This document shows positions 23,942 through 31,243 of a DNA stretch of 40,416 nucleotides, piece by piece. Origin of the DNA: Candidatus Hermodarchaeota archaeon (lineage in GTDB: Archaea; Asgardarchaeota; Hermodarchaeia; Hermodarchaeales; Hermodarchaeaceae); NCBI GenBank assembly GCA_016839995.1, contig JAEOTD010000064.1:1-40416 (forward strand), given 5' to 3'. Each line of letters opens with the position of its first letter. Positions within the stretch are counted from its first letter, which is position 1. The position numbers and the translations under genes are program-made. The notes beneath the pieces were generated by a model. That model had not been told where the DNA came from, searched no databases, and saw nothing but the letters and a program-made list of their open reading frames with translations.

Positions 23942-24157
23942 CTAAGCATTACCGGCTGGTTTAAGGAGCTTTTGACGCTTTTCTCTTTCGTAATCCTCAA
24001 GGGCTGCCAATTCACGTTGAAGGCGTATTCGATGGGATCCACTGGAAGCTGCTATCGCTCGGCGAAGTAATCGCTTTTCACGGCGGATATCCCATTGAGG
24101 ATCTTCGTCCAGAGGTTTCTGAATTCGACGAAGGGGTTCCATGCAATCAGTACTCAC
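23942..24157 (-). CDS. Small charged helical protein, 71 aa
   Basis: I do not recognise it. It is predicted as two helices rich in Arg, Lys and Glu (EPLRRIQKPLDEDPQWDIRREKRLLRRA and RLQRELAALEDYEREKRQKLL). GTG 24157 is chosen because a TATA-like TTTTAAATAC (complement of 24191-24200) would place transcription start about 11 nt before it; ATG 24142 is an alternative. It lies alone between the AK6-like gene and a winged-helix gene. The clean promoter and the coding character favour a real gene. Confidence 0.55.
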   Translation of the reverse strand: MSTDCMEPLRRIQKPLDEDPQWDIRREKRLLRRAIAASSGSHRIRLQRELAALEDYEREKRQKLLKPAGNA

Positions 24158-24234
24158 TTGGTTGACACCAAATCAGCATTCCCAAAATAAGTATTTAAAA
24201 TAATAGAGGGTTATGTATAAGTGAAACAAGGTGC

Positions 24235-24885
24235 TTATGGGTCATTTGATACTTGGTACCGAGTTCCTCGGGTGAAGCTGGTTTTCCGTACAACCATATT
24301 CTTGGAAATCAATGACTCTAAGGCAATCTGAACCCGCGCTTGGGTCCATCCTGTTGAAAGCATTATTTGTTCCAGAGAAGCTTTTCCATCTTTTCGAGCT
24401 GCAACATCGAGAATGGTGGCTTCATCTTCACTGAGAAACTCATCACGTAGCTTAACAACCAGGGTTCCTTGGATTTCTTTAAGTTGGATCGTGTCTGCCT
24501 TCTCTAATTGTTTGAGGATTTTTTGAAATTCTTTTTGTGAGATTTTTCGGAATTGTTCGACTTCGTGAGTCTTAGAAAATAGGTCTGCCATTGTGACAGT
24601 GGTAGTTTGTGGGCCACTCACTTGCCCATGGGCTAATAGATATACTACATAGTCTGGTAGTGTTTGAGGGATATGGACCTCGATTTGAAATTCTTCTTTG
24701 AGTTGTTCAAGGCGAGTGCTTGATTCGGTGAATAATTCGGTTTTTTTGGGGGATTGTCTGTCCACTTGCTCTAGCCGGGTACGGAGTTCTTCATCCTTCG
24801 TTGGATCTTTAGCTGTTACTTTGGACTTGAGTCGTTTTCCATATCGTGAATAGGCTTCGTCGAGGTCATTTTCTTCAGAAGGCAT
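24235..24885 (-). CDS. Helix-rich protein with probable tandem winged-helix domains, 216 aa
   Basis: The first 65 residues are charged and probably unstructured or coiled. Residues 75-150 (YVVYLLAHGQVSG through KILKQLEKADTIQLKEIQG) and 155-216 (DEATILDVAARKDGKASLEQIMLSTGWTQARVQIALESL, then a VVRKTSFTRGTRYQV wing) each look like a winged helix-turn-helix. This suggests a DNA-binding or transcription-related protein; I assign no family. A TATA-like CTTTAAAAG lies about 45 nt upstream and AGGTG sits 8 nt before ATG 24885. Confidence 0.68.
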   Translation of the reverse strand: MPSEENDLDEAYSRYGKRLKSKVTAKDPTKDEELRTRLEQVDRQSPKKTELFTESSTRLEQLKEEFQIEVHIPQTLPDYVVYLLAHGQVSGPQTTTVTMADLFSKTHEVEQFRKISQKEFQKILKQLEKADTIQLKEIQGTLVVKLRDEFLSEDEATILDVAARKDGKASLEQIMLSTGWTQARVQIALESLISKNMVVRKTSFTRGTRYQVSNDP

Positions 24886-25053
24886 TGGTGTGGCACCTAG
24901 GAGTTAGTTCATTATCTCTAAGAAGTGTCGCACTTTTAAAGCCTCGGAGCTGCTCACACCCAATAAGGGAGGTTACCGGTTTGGTTGAGGATTGCCCAAT
25001 GCGCCTTTCGACCCATGTATAGGCTAAAAACTGCAGTGAGAACAGCGTGACAG

Positions 25054-26451
25054 CTATATAAGATTCAGAGCTTGCTTGATGAGGTATAATCGCCGGGGAT
25101 TGGAGAGTAATGTGAGTGTCTGAAGGTCAAGGTTACTAGAATCCGTAGTGCCTTCTTCGATTACATGAGGTGCTGTTGACATACTTGGTCCTGAGGGCTC
25201 AAGAATTGAGGGGATGAATGGTTCAAACAAGTCTGGTTGGGATTGATAGAATATCGTTCCGTTATTTAGGCAAACGTCCGGAAAGCGAATTATGATATCT
25301 GTGAAGTTTTTCTTTATGCGGTCTACAAAGGGAGTTTGAATATCGATTTCGGCCTTTGGGAAGTGCATTGGTTGCTCTAAGACCGCTCCTGTATATCCAG
25401 ATTGTAGGAAAAACTCATTCTCCGGTGTGCTGAGATCTAGTAATGAGAAGGAGGCATTTGTAAATGAGGTGACGTTCAAATCGAACGTGTATCCCCAAGA
25501 TTGATTTTGGGACATAGATGTGGTTATTGGATTTGCTATGAATCCGATATGTGTCTCATTGTCAATGGAGTTTGATGAGGTAAGTGTTGGATCTAAAATG
25601 CTTCCGATTCGGTGGACGTCCTGAAGCGTAATGTTTGCTAACAGTGTGGTGTCATTAAACACCTGTTTATGGAAAAGGAGGTATGATTCGCCCCAGTTGT
25701 ATACGTTGGTCTCCCCAGGTTTCAGAGTGTTGAATGTAATGTTGCAGTAAACTGTCGTGGGGGTATTGTATGGGATTGTGTCATTTTCTGCTTGAATATC
25801 GAAGGTGAAAGTGTACATATCATCCATTGTATCGGTTTCAAGCCAGGTGTTTTCACTACTATTGAGCATATAGTTCCAAAAGAGTGAATAGTACCCTCGC
25901 ATTGTAGCACCCCCTCGAAAGTGACTTTCTTCATAATCGTAGATCATATTCGGATGGATATCACCAACGAAGTATTCGAAGGTATCAGCCCCCAAATCGG
26001 GTGGGACATAGTAAGCATTTCCGTAATAGTCGTAGAACACATAAGGGTCAAGAAACGTGAAATTCATCTGTCCAATGTCGAAATCACGGGTAATTGAAAT
26101 ATTAAGTGGTTGATCGCCACCAAAAGTACCTCCTGCATAGCGGCCCACCATGAAATCAACTCGAACCTGACCGGTGTCATTAATGTAGACGTAGAACGTG
26201 TCTTGTTGGAGAACATAAACTGCACCTGGGTTAGGTTCCGGAGGGATGGGGTCGGTTCTTGGCACGAGCCAAATGGCCCCCCCGATAATTACTGCAATTA
26301 AAATAACGACAAGCCCAGTTCGAACCCATCCAGGCATTCGTCGAGTTCGTTGTCTTTCTTTACGATCTCGTTTCCGCTGGAGCTTCTCTGGAACACGTTC
26401 GAGACGCTTCTGCTTTCGTTTCTTATCCTTCCGTTGTCGACGTGACACCAC
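25054..26451 (-). CDS. Single-pass membrane-anchored extracellular protein rich in N-glycosylation sequons
   Basis: After a very basic cytoplasmic tail (runs of Lys/Arg, about residues 1-45) comes one membrane helix (VRTGLVVILIAVIIGGAIWLV), then an ectodomain of roughly 390 residues. The ectodomain is rich in aromatic residues, Thr and Asn, with 14 NxS/T sequons and almost no cysteine. This is the look of an archaeal glycosylated surface protein. I recognise no domain. GTG 26451 or 26448 is preferred. The frame extends to 26598, but the codons there (such as AGG) are unlike the rest; ATG 26541 is possible as a leaderless start after a TATA-like TTTAAAG. Confidence 0.72.
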   Translation of the reverse strand: MVSRRQRKDKKRKQKRLERVPEKLQRKRDRKERQRTRRMPGWVRTGLVVILIAVIIGGAIWLVPRTDPIPPEPNPGAVYVLQQDTFYVYINDTGQVRVDFMVGRYAGGTFGGDQPLNISITRDFDIGQMNFTFLDPYVFYDYYGNAYYVPPDLGADTFEYFVGDIHPNMIYDYEESHFRGGATMRGYYSLFWNYMLNSSENTWLETDTMDDMYTFTFDIQAENDTIPYNTPTTVYCNITFNTLKPGETNVYNWGESYLLFHKQVFNDTTLLANITLQDVHRIGSILDPTLTSSNSIDNETHIGFIANPITTSMSQNQSWGYTFDLNVTSFTNASFSLLDLSTPENEFFLQSGYTGAVLEQPMHFPKAEIDIQTPFVDRIKKNFTDIIIRFPDVCLNNGTIFYQSQPDLFEPFIPSILEPSGPSMSTAPHVIEEGTTDSSNLDLQTLTLLSNPRRLYLIKQALNLI

Positions 26452-26623
26452 GAACAACCTACCTTTCAGGCGAGACCGTCGATTATGCTTCACGTATTTC
26501 AACCTTACGGCTACGGCTACACATAAGACTTCGAGACACATAACCGAGTTATCAGAAACTTTAAATGAACCACTGTGAACAAAGGTCGCGCCCTCCAATC
26601 ACTTTCCCTCGGGCAAAGAACAC

Positions 26624-27013
26624 GTGGCGATAACAGTGTCGAAGAAAGGAACCTCATCTGAAGAAACTCCCAAAGACTCAAAACCTGAAGAATCTGAAAA
26701 AGAAGCGCCCCCCATTGACGTTCCCGAAGAGGAGATCGAAGCGATCAAAGAGGAAATCAAAGAAGAACCTGTTGAAAAAGAGAAGCCCAAGGGAAAGAAA
26801 GAGTCGAAAAAACGGGCAAAACTCTCTGTTTTACAGGCGGCTGTTCTTGAAACCATTCGAGAACAACCCCAACGCCCTCGAGCTATTCAAACAATCATCC
26901 GCGGAACTGGTGGAATCGACATACCACGCAACGAAATTATTCGATCACTGAATGAATTGCGGCAAAAGGGGCTCGTTGATAAGGTCACAACGAAGGCTTG
27001 GCAGGCGAAATAG
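26624..27013 (+). CDS. Winged-helix protein with acidic/basic N-terminal tail, 129 aa
   Basis: Residues 1-65 are low complexity: alternating Glu and Lys with Pro and Ser, probably disordered. Residues 68-129 form a winged helix-turn-helix (LSVLQAAVLETIREQPQRPRAIQTIIRGTGG, IPRNEIIRSLNELRQKGLVDKV). It could be a DNA-binding regulator or a chromatin-associated protein. The GTG start has no clear Shine-Dalgarno. It diverges from the surface-protein gene and converges on herA with 23 nt between. Confidence 0.7.
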   Translation: MAITVSKKGTSSEETPKDSKPEESEKEAPPIDVPEEEIEAIKEEIKEEPVEKEKPKGKKESKKRAKLSVLQAAVLETIREQPQRPRAIQTIIRGTGGIDIPRNEIIRSLNELRQKGLVDKVTTKAWQAK

Positions 27014-27036
27014 TTCGACCTATTAGAAATAATGTA

Positions 27037-28566
27037 TCATCGGCCTTTTAGTTCGGCTAATGCACGCTCAGCAATATTCATAGCCTTTTGATATTTTTTC
27101 TCAGCTTTCTTGAGTTTTGCTTCGAGTTGATGAATCTTTGTGGCAAGCTTGGTATTCTCTTCTCGGAGATCATGAAGTTTCTGTTCAGCTGCTTTAAGCT
27201 CAGACCTTAGGGCGTGAACCTGTTGTGGCATCTGACCTCCATCCGCATTCGCGGTCAGTTGCTGGAACCGTTCAACTGCTGCCTTAATTCTACCAGAAAA
27301 ATCCGTACGCAAACGAATTCTACGTTTTTCCAATTCTTCTAAGGTTTGTTTTTCTGCGAAATCTAAGGGGTTAAACCCAGTTGCTCCGTGTGTAGTTTCT
27401 CGGCTTCGAACATCAAGAAACACTGGTACTTCAACAGCATCTCCAGCAATGATAGCTTGGCCGGTGTCGAGTCGTTGAATATCTTCAGCCCAATCTTTTG
27501 ACAAACCCTCTGTACTAGAGACGGTGATATCTACATCTCGGATATCGGTTAATTGGTGAATAATCCATGTCCCGACTTGACTCCGAACCGTGGTATCAAG
27601 AAGCTGTGGCTTCTGTGTAATTACTACGAGATTGGCTGCGAATTTACGTCCTTCTTGGGCAAATAAGCGCATCATACCCGTTGTAGCAGCTTTTCCCCGA
27701 TTTGGGGCTAAGGTATGGGCTTCATCAACAAAACAATAAAATGGTGGAATTTCTCGATTCACGGCTGCGTGATAAAGATCACTTAGGATTTCTTGAGAGA
27801 GCGCTTCTTGAACACCTAAATCAAGACCTCGAAAATTGATTATGGTTCCCTGCCCGGAGACAACCAAATCTTTGGGATGTGTTCCAAGTAGGGCTTCAAT
27901 GGGTAGGTCCGCACCAGGGTTAGCATGTAAATCTGCAAATTCAATGACGCTCATCTCGTAGCTACGGGGTTCAACTTTAAATCGATCATTACCTGACTCC
28001 GCCGGAATTTTTAGGCTTGAATATTCGCCATGACGATCTAAGACCACAATTGGAATACCCCTCTTTAGAAATTCTTCCATGATTACAGCGGTTGTGTAGC
28101 TTTTCCCACTTCCCGTTTTTCCTACTACAAACAAACGGCCCAATCGTTTTACCGGTAAGCGAACCGGCACTGTATTTCCAGAGATTTGACCGACATAAGT
28201 TCCCTCATCCACAGGAACATCTATTCCTAAAGCGGTACTAATGGTTCGCGGCGTTGCCTTATAGATCATCATCTCGGGATTAAAGGGGGTTCGAGGCATA
28301 GGACCAACAACACTACATTGCCCCAATGTTTTACCCCGTTCACGCCAAAGCTCCTTGCACAGAAGCAAGTACTCCTCACCCCGATGATTTATTGAAAGAA
28401 AATCATTTCGTCCCACTTCACCCTGCTTCGTTACCCGAATTTTCAATGTGTGAGTTGTTGTTTTCCCAACCACTTCGGCAACCGGATCAATTTGTGCAGG
28501 AGCCACTGATTCCGGAGAACCTTCAACAGATTTCTCTGGGTTTTCATCAGGTGGGTTCGAAGACAT
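27037..28566 (-). CDS. herA: HerA-type bipolar DNA translocase/helicase
   Basis: HerA is a hexameric ATPase of the FtsK/HerA superfamily that works with NurA nuclease in DNA end resection. The 509-residue protein has an N-terminal HAS-barrel-like region, a P-loop VVGKTGSGKSYTTAVI (about 148-156), DRHGEYSSL, the Walker B FYCFVDEAHTLAP, and VITQKPQLLDTTVRSQVGTW. A C-terminal coiled coil of about 70 residues follows (LRSELKAAEQKLHDLREENTKLATK), longer than the simplest HerA proteins. ATG 28566 has GAGGT about 9 nt upstream; the frame extends to a TTG at 28581. No nurA, mre11 or rad50 lies nearby, which is unusual for herA. Confidence 0.88.
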   Translation of the reverse strand: MSSNPPDENPEKSVEGSPESVAPAQIDPVAEVVGKTTTHTLKIRVTKQGEVGRNDFLSINHRGEEYLLLCKELWRERGKTLGQCSVVGPMPRTPFNPEMMIYKATPRTISTALGIDVPVDEGTYVGQISGNTVPVRLPVKRLGRLFVVGKTGSGKSYTTAVIMEEFLKRGIPIVVLDRHGEYSSLKIPAESGNDRFKVEPRSYEMSVIEFADLHANPGADLPIEALLGTHPKDLVVSGQGTIINFRGLDLGVQEALSQEILSDLYHAAVNREIPPFYCFVDEAHTLAPNRGKAATTGMMRLFAQEGRKFAANLVVITQKPQLLDTTVRSQVGTWIIHQLTDIRDVDITVSSTEGLSKDWAEDIQRLDTGQAIIAGDAVEVPVFLDVRSRETTHGATGFNPLDFAEKQTLEELEKRRIRLRTDFSGRIKAAVERFQQLTANADGGQMPQQVHALRSELKAAEQKLHDLREENTKLATKIHQLEAKLKKAEKKYQKAMNIAERALAELKGR

Positions 28567-28660
28567 CGTAATAAACCTCAAACGTGTAAAGCCCTTGAAA
28601 GCACGCCCTTATCATTTTATCCAAGATGCTTTCTCGACTGATTATAAATTGAGTTGTGGT

Positions 28661-28669
28661 GTTTATATT
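28661..28669 (+). promoter_or_regulatory. TATA-like element upstream of the candidate structured RNA
   Basis: GTTTATATT lies about 26 nt before the point (around 28691) where strong RNA secondary structure begins. Another TATA-like ATTATAAAT is at 28641-28649. The spacer is divergent between herA and the gene at 28974, so the second element could also serve another start. Confidence 0.4.
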
Positions 28670-28690
28670 CCAAAAGAAGAAACTCATAGT

Positions 28691-28935
28691 AAGGTCCTGG
28701 GTTGGAACCGAGAACCAAGGTTATATCCAACCAGGCAACATCGCTGGAACGGCGAGTAGAGCCTTTGGAGCGATCTCAATGGAGACGCAATGAATTAGGA
28801 AATCTACCCAATCGGGTAGGTAGTTCACAGACTTCGTGTGTTTCCCCCACTGCACTACTAAATGTAATGCAGTGGGGAAGACATAACGGTTCCAAGGTCT
28901 CTCTTACATGTTGATTCAAGTCTAACAGAACACTT
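28691..28935 (+). ncRNA. Candidate structured non-coding RNA or long structured leader, unidentified family
   Basis: The 392-nt gap between herA and the gene at 28974 holds dense base-pairing. TTGGAACCG (28702-28710) can pair perfectly with CGGTTCCAA (28887-28895), closing the element. Inside are ATCGCT/AGCGAT (28740-28745 with 28769-28774), TCTC/GAGA (28774-28785), CTACCC-AATC-GGGTAG (28804-28819), CACA/TGTG (28826-28840) and a strong 10-bp hairpin CCCCACTGCA/TGCAGTGGGG (28845-28877, 13-nt loop). The closing strand can instead pair locally (CCTGGGTTGGA with TCCAACCAGG, 28696-28735). A TATA-like box precedes it and a T-rich tract follows. I found no SRP, RNase P, 5S or tRNA motifs. Ends are approximate. 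It may be a free RNA or the leader of the next gene. Confidence 0.5.
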
Positions 28936-28947
28936 TTTTCCTCTTTT
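28934..28947 (+). terminator. T-rich tract, possible end of the candidate RNA
   Basis: TTTTTTCCTCTTTT follows the structured region directly. Archaeal transcription often ends in T runs, so this is a plausible terminator, but the tract also overlaps the 5' arm of the hairpin before the next gene. Confidence 0.35.
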
Positions 28948-28966
28948 ACCACAGTTGGTAAGAGGG
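28941..28966 (+). promoter_or_regulatory. Hairpin burying the ribosome-binding site of the gene at 28974
   Basis: CTCTTTTACCA (28941-28951) pairs over 11 positions, including two G-U pairs, with TGGTAAGAGGG (28956-28966) around the loop CAGT. The GAGGG at 28962-28966 is the only Shine-Dalgarno-like sequence before the GTG at 28974, 7 nt away, and it lies wholly in the 3' arm. Opening the stem would expose it, so translation may be controlled here. Confidence 0.45.
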
Positions 28967-28973
28967 TCCTATC

Positions 28974-29612
28974 GTGTCAACAGAGATTCCAATCGGGGAA
29001 CTATCACCTAGCCTGGCCTTTGGAGCCGCTTATTTTTGCATTTCATCCATCGGCACGCGTCTAACCAATATTGCAGAAACATATACCGAAGAAGGGTTCT
29101 TCGGTACCGCCACCGTTTCTTTCCGCATGCCCAGCACTGAAGTTCGACTTGAAGTAACACTCTTGGTTGACTCCAAAACTCCAACCATTCAACTTGATAT
29201 CTCAGGCGGAGATGAAGAAAAACGCCCTGACTATCTGAATGAAATCTCCCAACGAATCACTCAAACCCTTGAGCAATTCAGTAGCGTACCCGGAGTCAAA
29301 CTCTCCCATGCCTCCAAAGCCGTTGTTGTTGAACGAAAAATCGATGAAGCGCTTAACCAACTGCTCACAGATCCCGACCATCGAAAAGTCTATGTCCAAG
29401 TAGCTGACGCCCGCGAACGCCTAATTCGAATAGGCGGTGAATTTCAACCTGCCACCCTTGAAATGGGTGCCATCCTCGAACCGCTTGCCGACAAAACCGG
29501 ACCAATCCCTGAAGAAAATCGTGAAGAACTGGCACTTAATTTGCTCCGCTGGAAAAAACAAATCAAAAAAGTGGTTAACCAACTGACCACCGAAACCGAC
29601 GACGAAGACTAA
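28974..29612 (+). CDS. Hypothetical soluble protein, 212 aa
   Basis: I do not recognise this family. The N-terminal half looks beta-rich (GTATVSFRMPSTEVRLEVTLLVDSKTPTIQLDISGG), and the C-terminal half is helical and acidic, ending in a Glu/Asp tail (TETDDED). There is no signal peptide, membrane helix or metal motif. The codons favour C in third position (ATC, ACC, CTC, GCC) more than those of most neighbours. The GTG start comes 7 nt after a GAGGG enclosed in a hairpin, and the long gap upstream holds the candidate structured RNA. Confidence 0.72.
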   Translation: MSTEIPIGELSPSLAFGAAYFCISSIGTRLTNIAETYTEEGFFGTATVSFRMPSTEVRLEVTLLVDSKTPTIQLDISGGDEEKRPDYLNEISQRITQTLEQFSSVPGVKLSHASKAVVVERKIDEALNQLLTDPDHRKVYVQVADARERLIRIGGEFQPATLEMGAILEPLADKTGPIPEENREELALNLLRWKKQIKKVVNQLTTETDDED

Positions 29613-29623
29613 TCGTCTATAAG

Positions 29624-29848
29624 CTAGGCGCCATACCGCCACTTTTCCACTTTCTTATCCTTTTTAGTCTGCTTCTTGTAAACCTTGTAGTGCTTCTGAC
29701 AGAGGTAGATTCGGCGCGCACGATCCTCTTCAAAGGATGCCCCTGCACCCTGTAATGCTTCACGTGCCTTATCCGCAGAAACGGATCGGGTAGCCTTCTC
29801 ATCACACCCTCTTACACTACATATCGTGCCTTGCTTCACCTTTCCCAT
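29624..29848 (-). CDS. Small zinc-binding archaeal protein, 74 aa
   Basis: A small basic protein with TICSVRGCDEKATRSVS near the N-terminus and RIYLCQKHYKVYKKQTKK further on: two cysteines, then Cys and His, a likely single zinc site (C-x4-C ... C-x2-H). A lysine-rich C-terminus suggests RNA or ribosome binding; proteins of this pattern occur across archaea, but I know of no established function. I chose ATG 29848 (MGKVKQG) with TGGAG upstream; ATG 29872 in the same frame overlaps the end of the preceding gene. It follows the polyferredoxin gene at 16 nt and is probably in that operon. Confidence 0.75.
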   Translation of the reverse strand: MGKVKQGTICSVRGCDEKATRSVSADKAREALQGAGASFEEDRARRIYLCQKHYKVYKKQTKKDKKVEKWRYGA

Positions 29849-29864
29849 ACTAACACGCTCCACT

Positions 29865-30980
29865 CTACCCATATTCTACCTTCACGGAATCATGACCACA
29901 CTTTGCGACGCAATCAAGGCAGAGGATGCATTCGATGTCGTGGATAGGTCCAAAAGGTTTAGCCATGACATCAATGCCCACAGGACAGGCGGATTTACAT
30001 CGAGGAGAGTCGCAGGTGGGACCTAGACAGTCAGTGGCGCTGCGGCTGACAGTGAGGAAGCTGAATTGGCTTACGAGTCCCATCATAGCACCTGTGGGGC
30101 AGAACCAGCGACAAAAGGGTCGAGTGACGAAGAGGGCTAGGAGAAGAACTACGACAAGGAATCCTAGGCGGAGATACATTGGCCAGCCCCAAGCAATAAA
30201 GGGTGGGTTCCATTCTGTCAGGATGGGAGAAACGATGCCCCTAAGATACAAGTAGGGGAGAATAACGAAGAAGGTGCTTGCAGGATTAATCGTTGCCCAA
30301 AATGCTGTGGCAAAGGGAAGGGTCACAGCCCCTCTAAACCCTTCGTCAATTCCAAGAAAGGTCCAGATACCAAGCCAAGCAACAAGAAAGAGTATGACAA
30401 AGAGGATAACAAATTTTATACTCTTCAATCGGGTGTCCCATTGTTTAGAGGGTAATCTTTTTCGGATAGGCGTTAAAGCGAAGAGGTCTTGGACAAAGCC
30501 GAAGGGGCAGATCCATCCACAAAAACTGCGACCAACAAGGATTGGTACAATGAGGAGAACGCCAATTGCAATATAGGGAAAGATTCCCTGTTGTCCAAGA
30601 AACTGAATTATATCAAAGAAACCGATACTTGTTCCCTGAGCAATCCCCTGAGGCATCTCAAAGGGCATGGGGATGTATCCAAAGATGGGGATGAGCCAGG
30701 CAACACCTGAGAAAATAGTGCCCATAAGGGGGTCGTAGCCCAACACATACACGATGCCTGCATAGAATAAGACAAGGAATGCAACAAGCCCTACGATAAA
30801 TCGGATGACACGAATGGTAAGGAGTTCTTCAAAGGTTTTCTTTACCCAGTAGTGAAGGGTTTTGTGTGGACGTGATTTTTCTAAGAGTGTTTTCTTCCAC
30901 TGCGAAAGTCGGTGACCTATTCGGTCCCAGATGCGGTCATTTTCTCCTGCTGGTTCAATTTCCTTTTCGGTTTCACTCAC
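29865..30980 (-). CDS. Membrane-bound 4Fe-4S polyferredoxin (NapH/RdxA-like)
   Basis: A 371-residue membrane protein with about five helices. It carries two in-membrane cysteine motifs, FCGWICPFGFVQD and FCRWFCPTGAMMG, typical of NapH/NosR/RdxA-type electron-transfer proteins, plus C-terminal ferredoxin-like cysteines (CLGPTCDSPRCKSACPVG and CILCLDCVAKCG). It would carry electrons across or along the membrane between quinones or periplasmic donors and a cytoplasmic acceptor. I chose GTG 30980, which has GAGGAG about 9 nt upstream inside the end of the preceding small gene; the open frame continues to 31091 across that gene and is not coding there. Confidence 0.87.
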   Translation of the reverse strand: MSETEKEIEPAGENDRIWDRIGHRLSQWKKTLLEKSRPHKTLHYWVKKTFEELLTIRVIRFIVGLVAFLVLFYAGIVYVLGYDPLMGTIFSGVAWLIPIFGYIPMPFEMPQGIAQGTSIGFFDIIQFLGQQGIFPYIAIGVLLIVPILVGRSFCGWICPFGFVQDLFALTPIRKRLPSKQWDTRLKSIKFVILFVILFLVAWLGIWTFLGIDEGFRGAVTLPFATAFWATINPASTFFVILPYLYLRGIVSPILTEWNPPFIAWGWPMYLRLGFLVVVLLLALFVTRPFCRWFCPTGAMMGLVSQFSFLTVSRSATDCLGPTCDSPRCKSACPVGIDVMAKPFGPIHDIECILCLDCVAKCGHDSVKVEYG

Positions 30981-30993
30981 AGTAGTTATCTCC

Positions 30994-31149
30994 TCAAGGT
31001 GGTATCGGTTGTGGGAAGAAAGGCGCATACGCATCAGAAAAGACCTGTACCCATGAACGTACAAGCTCATGCTGACCAAGTGATATTCCAAAGGCTAGAG
31101 CAGCTAACCCCACACATAAGATAGCAATGGCAATGACTCGTCGGTTCAT
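30994..31149 (-). CDS. 51-aa single-helix membrane protein preceding the polyferredoxin
   Basis: A short frame with strong expression signals. It encodes MNRRVIAIAILCVGLAALAF, a basic start and one membrane helix, then GISLGQHELVRSW and a proline-ended tail (PFFPQPIPP). GGAGGT (complement of 31158-31163) lies 8 nt before ATG 31149, and a TATA-like TTTTATA (31191-31197) is upstream. Its TGA is joined to the Shine-Dalgarno of the polyferredoxin gene. The layout of a basic N-terminus plus helix plus extracytoplasmic tail suggests a small partner or assembly subunit of the membrane electron-transfer protein. No family recognised. Confidence 0.72.
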   Translation of the reverse strand: MNRRVIAIAILCVGLAALAFGISLGQHELVRSWVQVFSDAYAPFFPQPIPP

Positions 31150-31190
31150 CCGTAATGACCTCCGGTGAGAGGTTCAGAATTACACTAGCG

Positions 31191-31197
31191 TATAAAA
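31191..31197 (-). promoter_or_regulatory. TATA-like element of the polyferredoxin operon
   Basis: TTTTATA on the minus strand (inside ACATTTTATACGC) lies about 45 nt before ATG 31149 and would set transcription start near 31167, just before the GGAGGT ribosome-binding site. It is the only good TATA candidate for the 51-aa protein, polyferredoxin and zinc-protein genes. Confidence 0.5.
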
Positions 31198-31243
31198 TGT
31201 TTTGTGTTCGGGTGATTCTTCTGTGGAGATGAAATCAAACGGA

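Noticed and set aside
28691-28935. Identification of the structured region as SRP RNA, RNase P RNA or a known riboswitch
   Set aside because: I looked for the SRP GGAAGGNAGCA-type loop, RNase P conserved regions, and c-di-GMP, TPP and cobalamin signatures and found none convincing. An ACAGAA at 28925-28930 is too little for RNase P.
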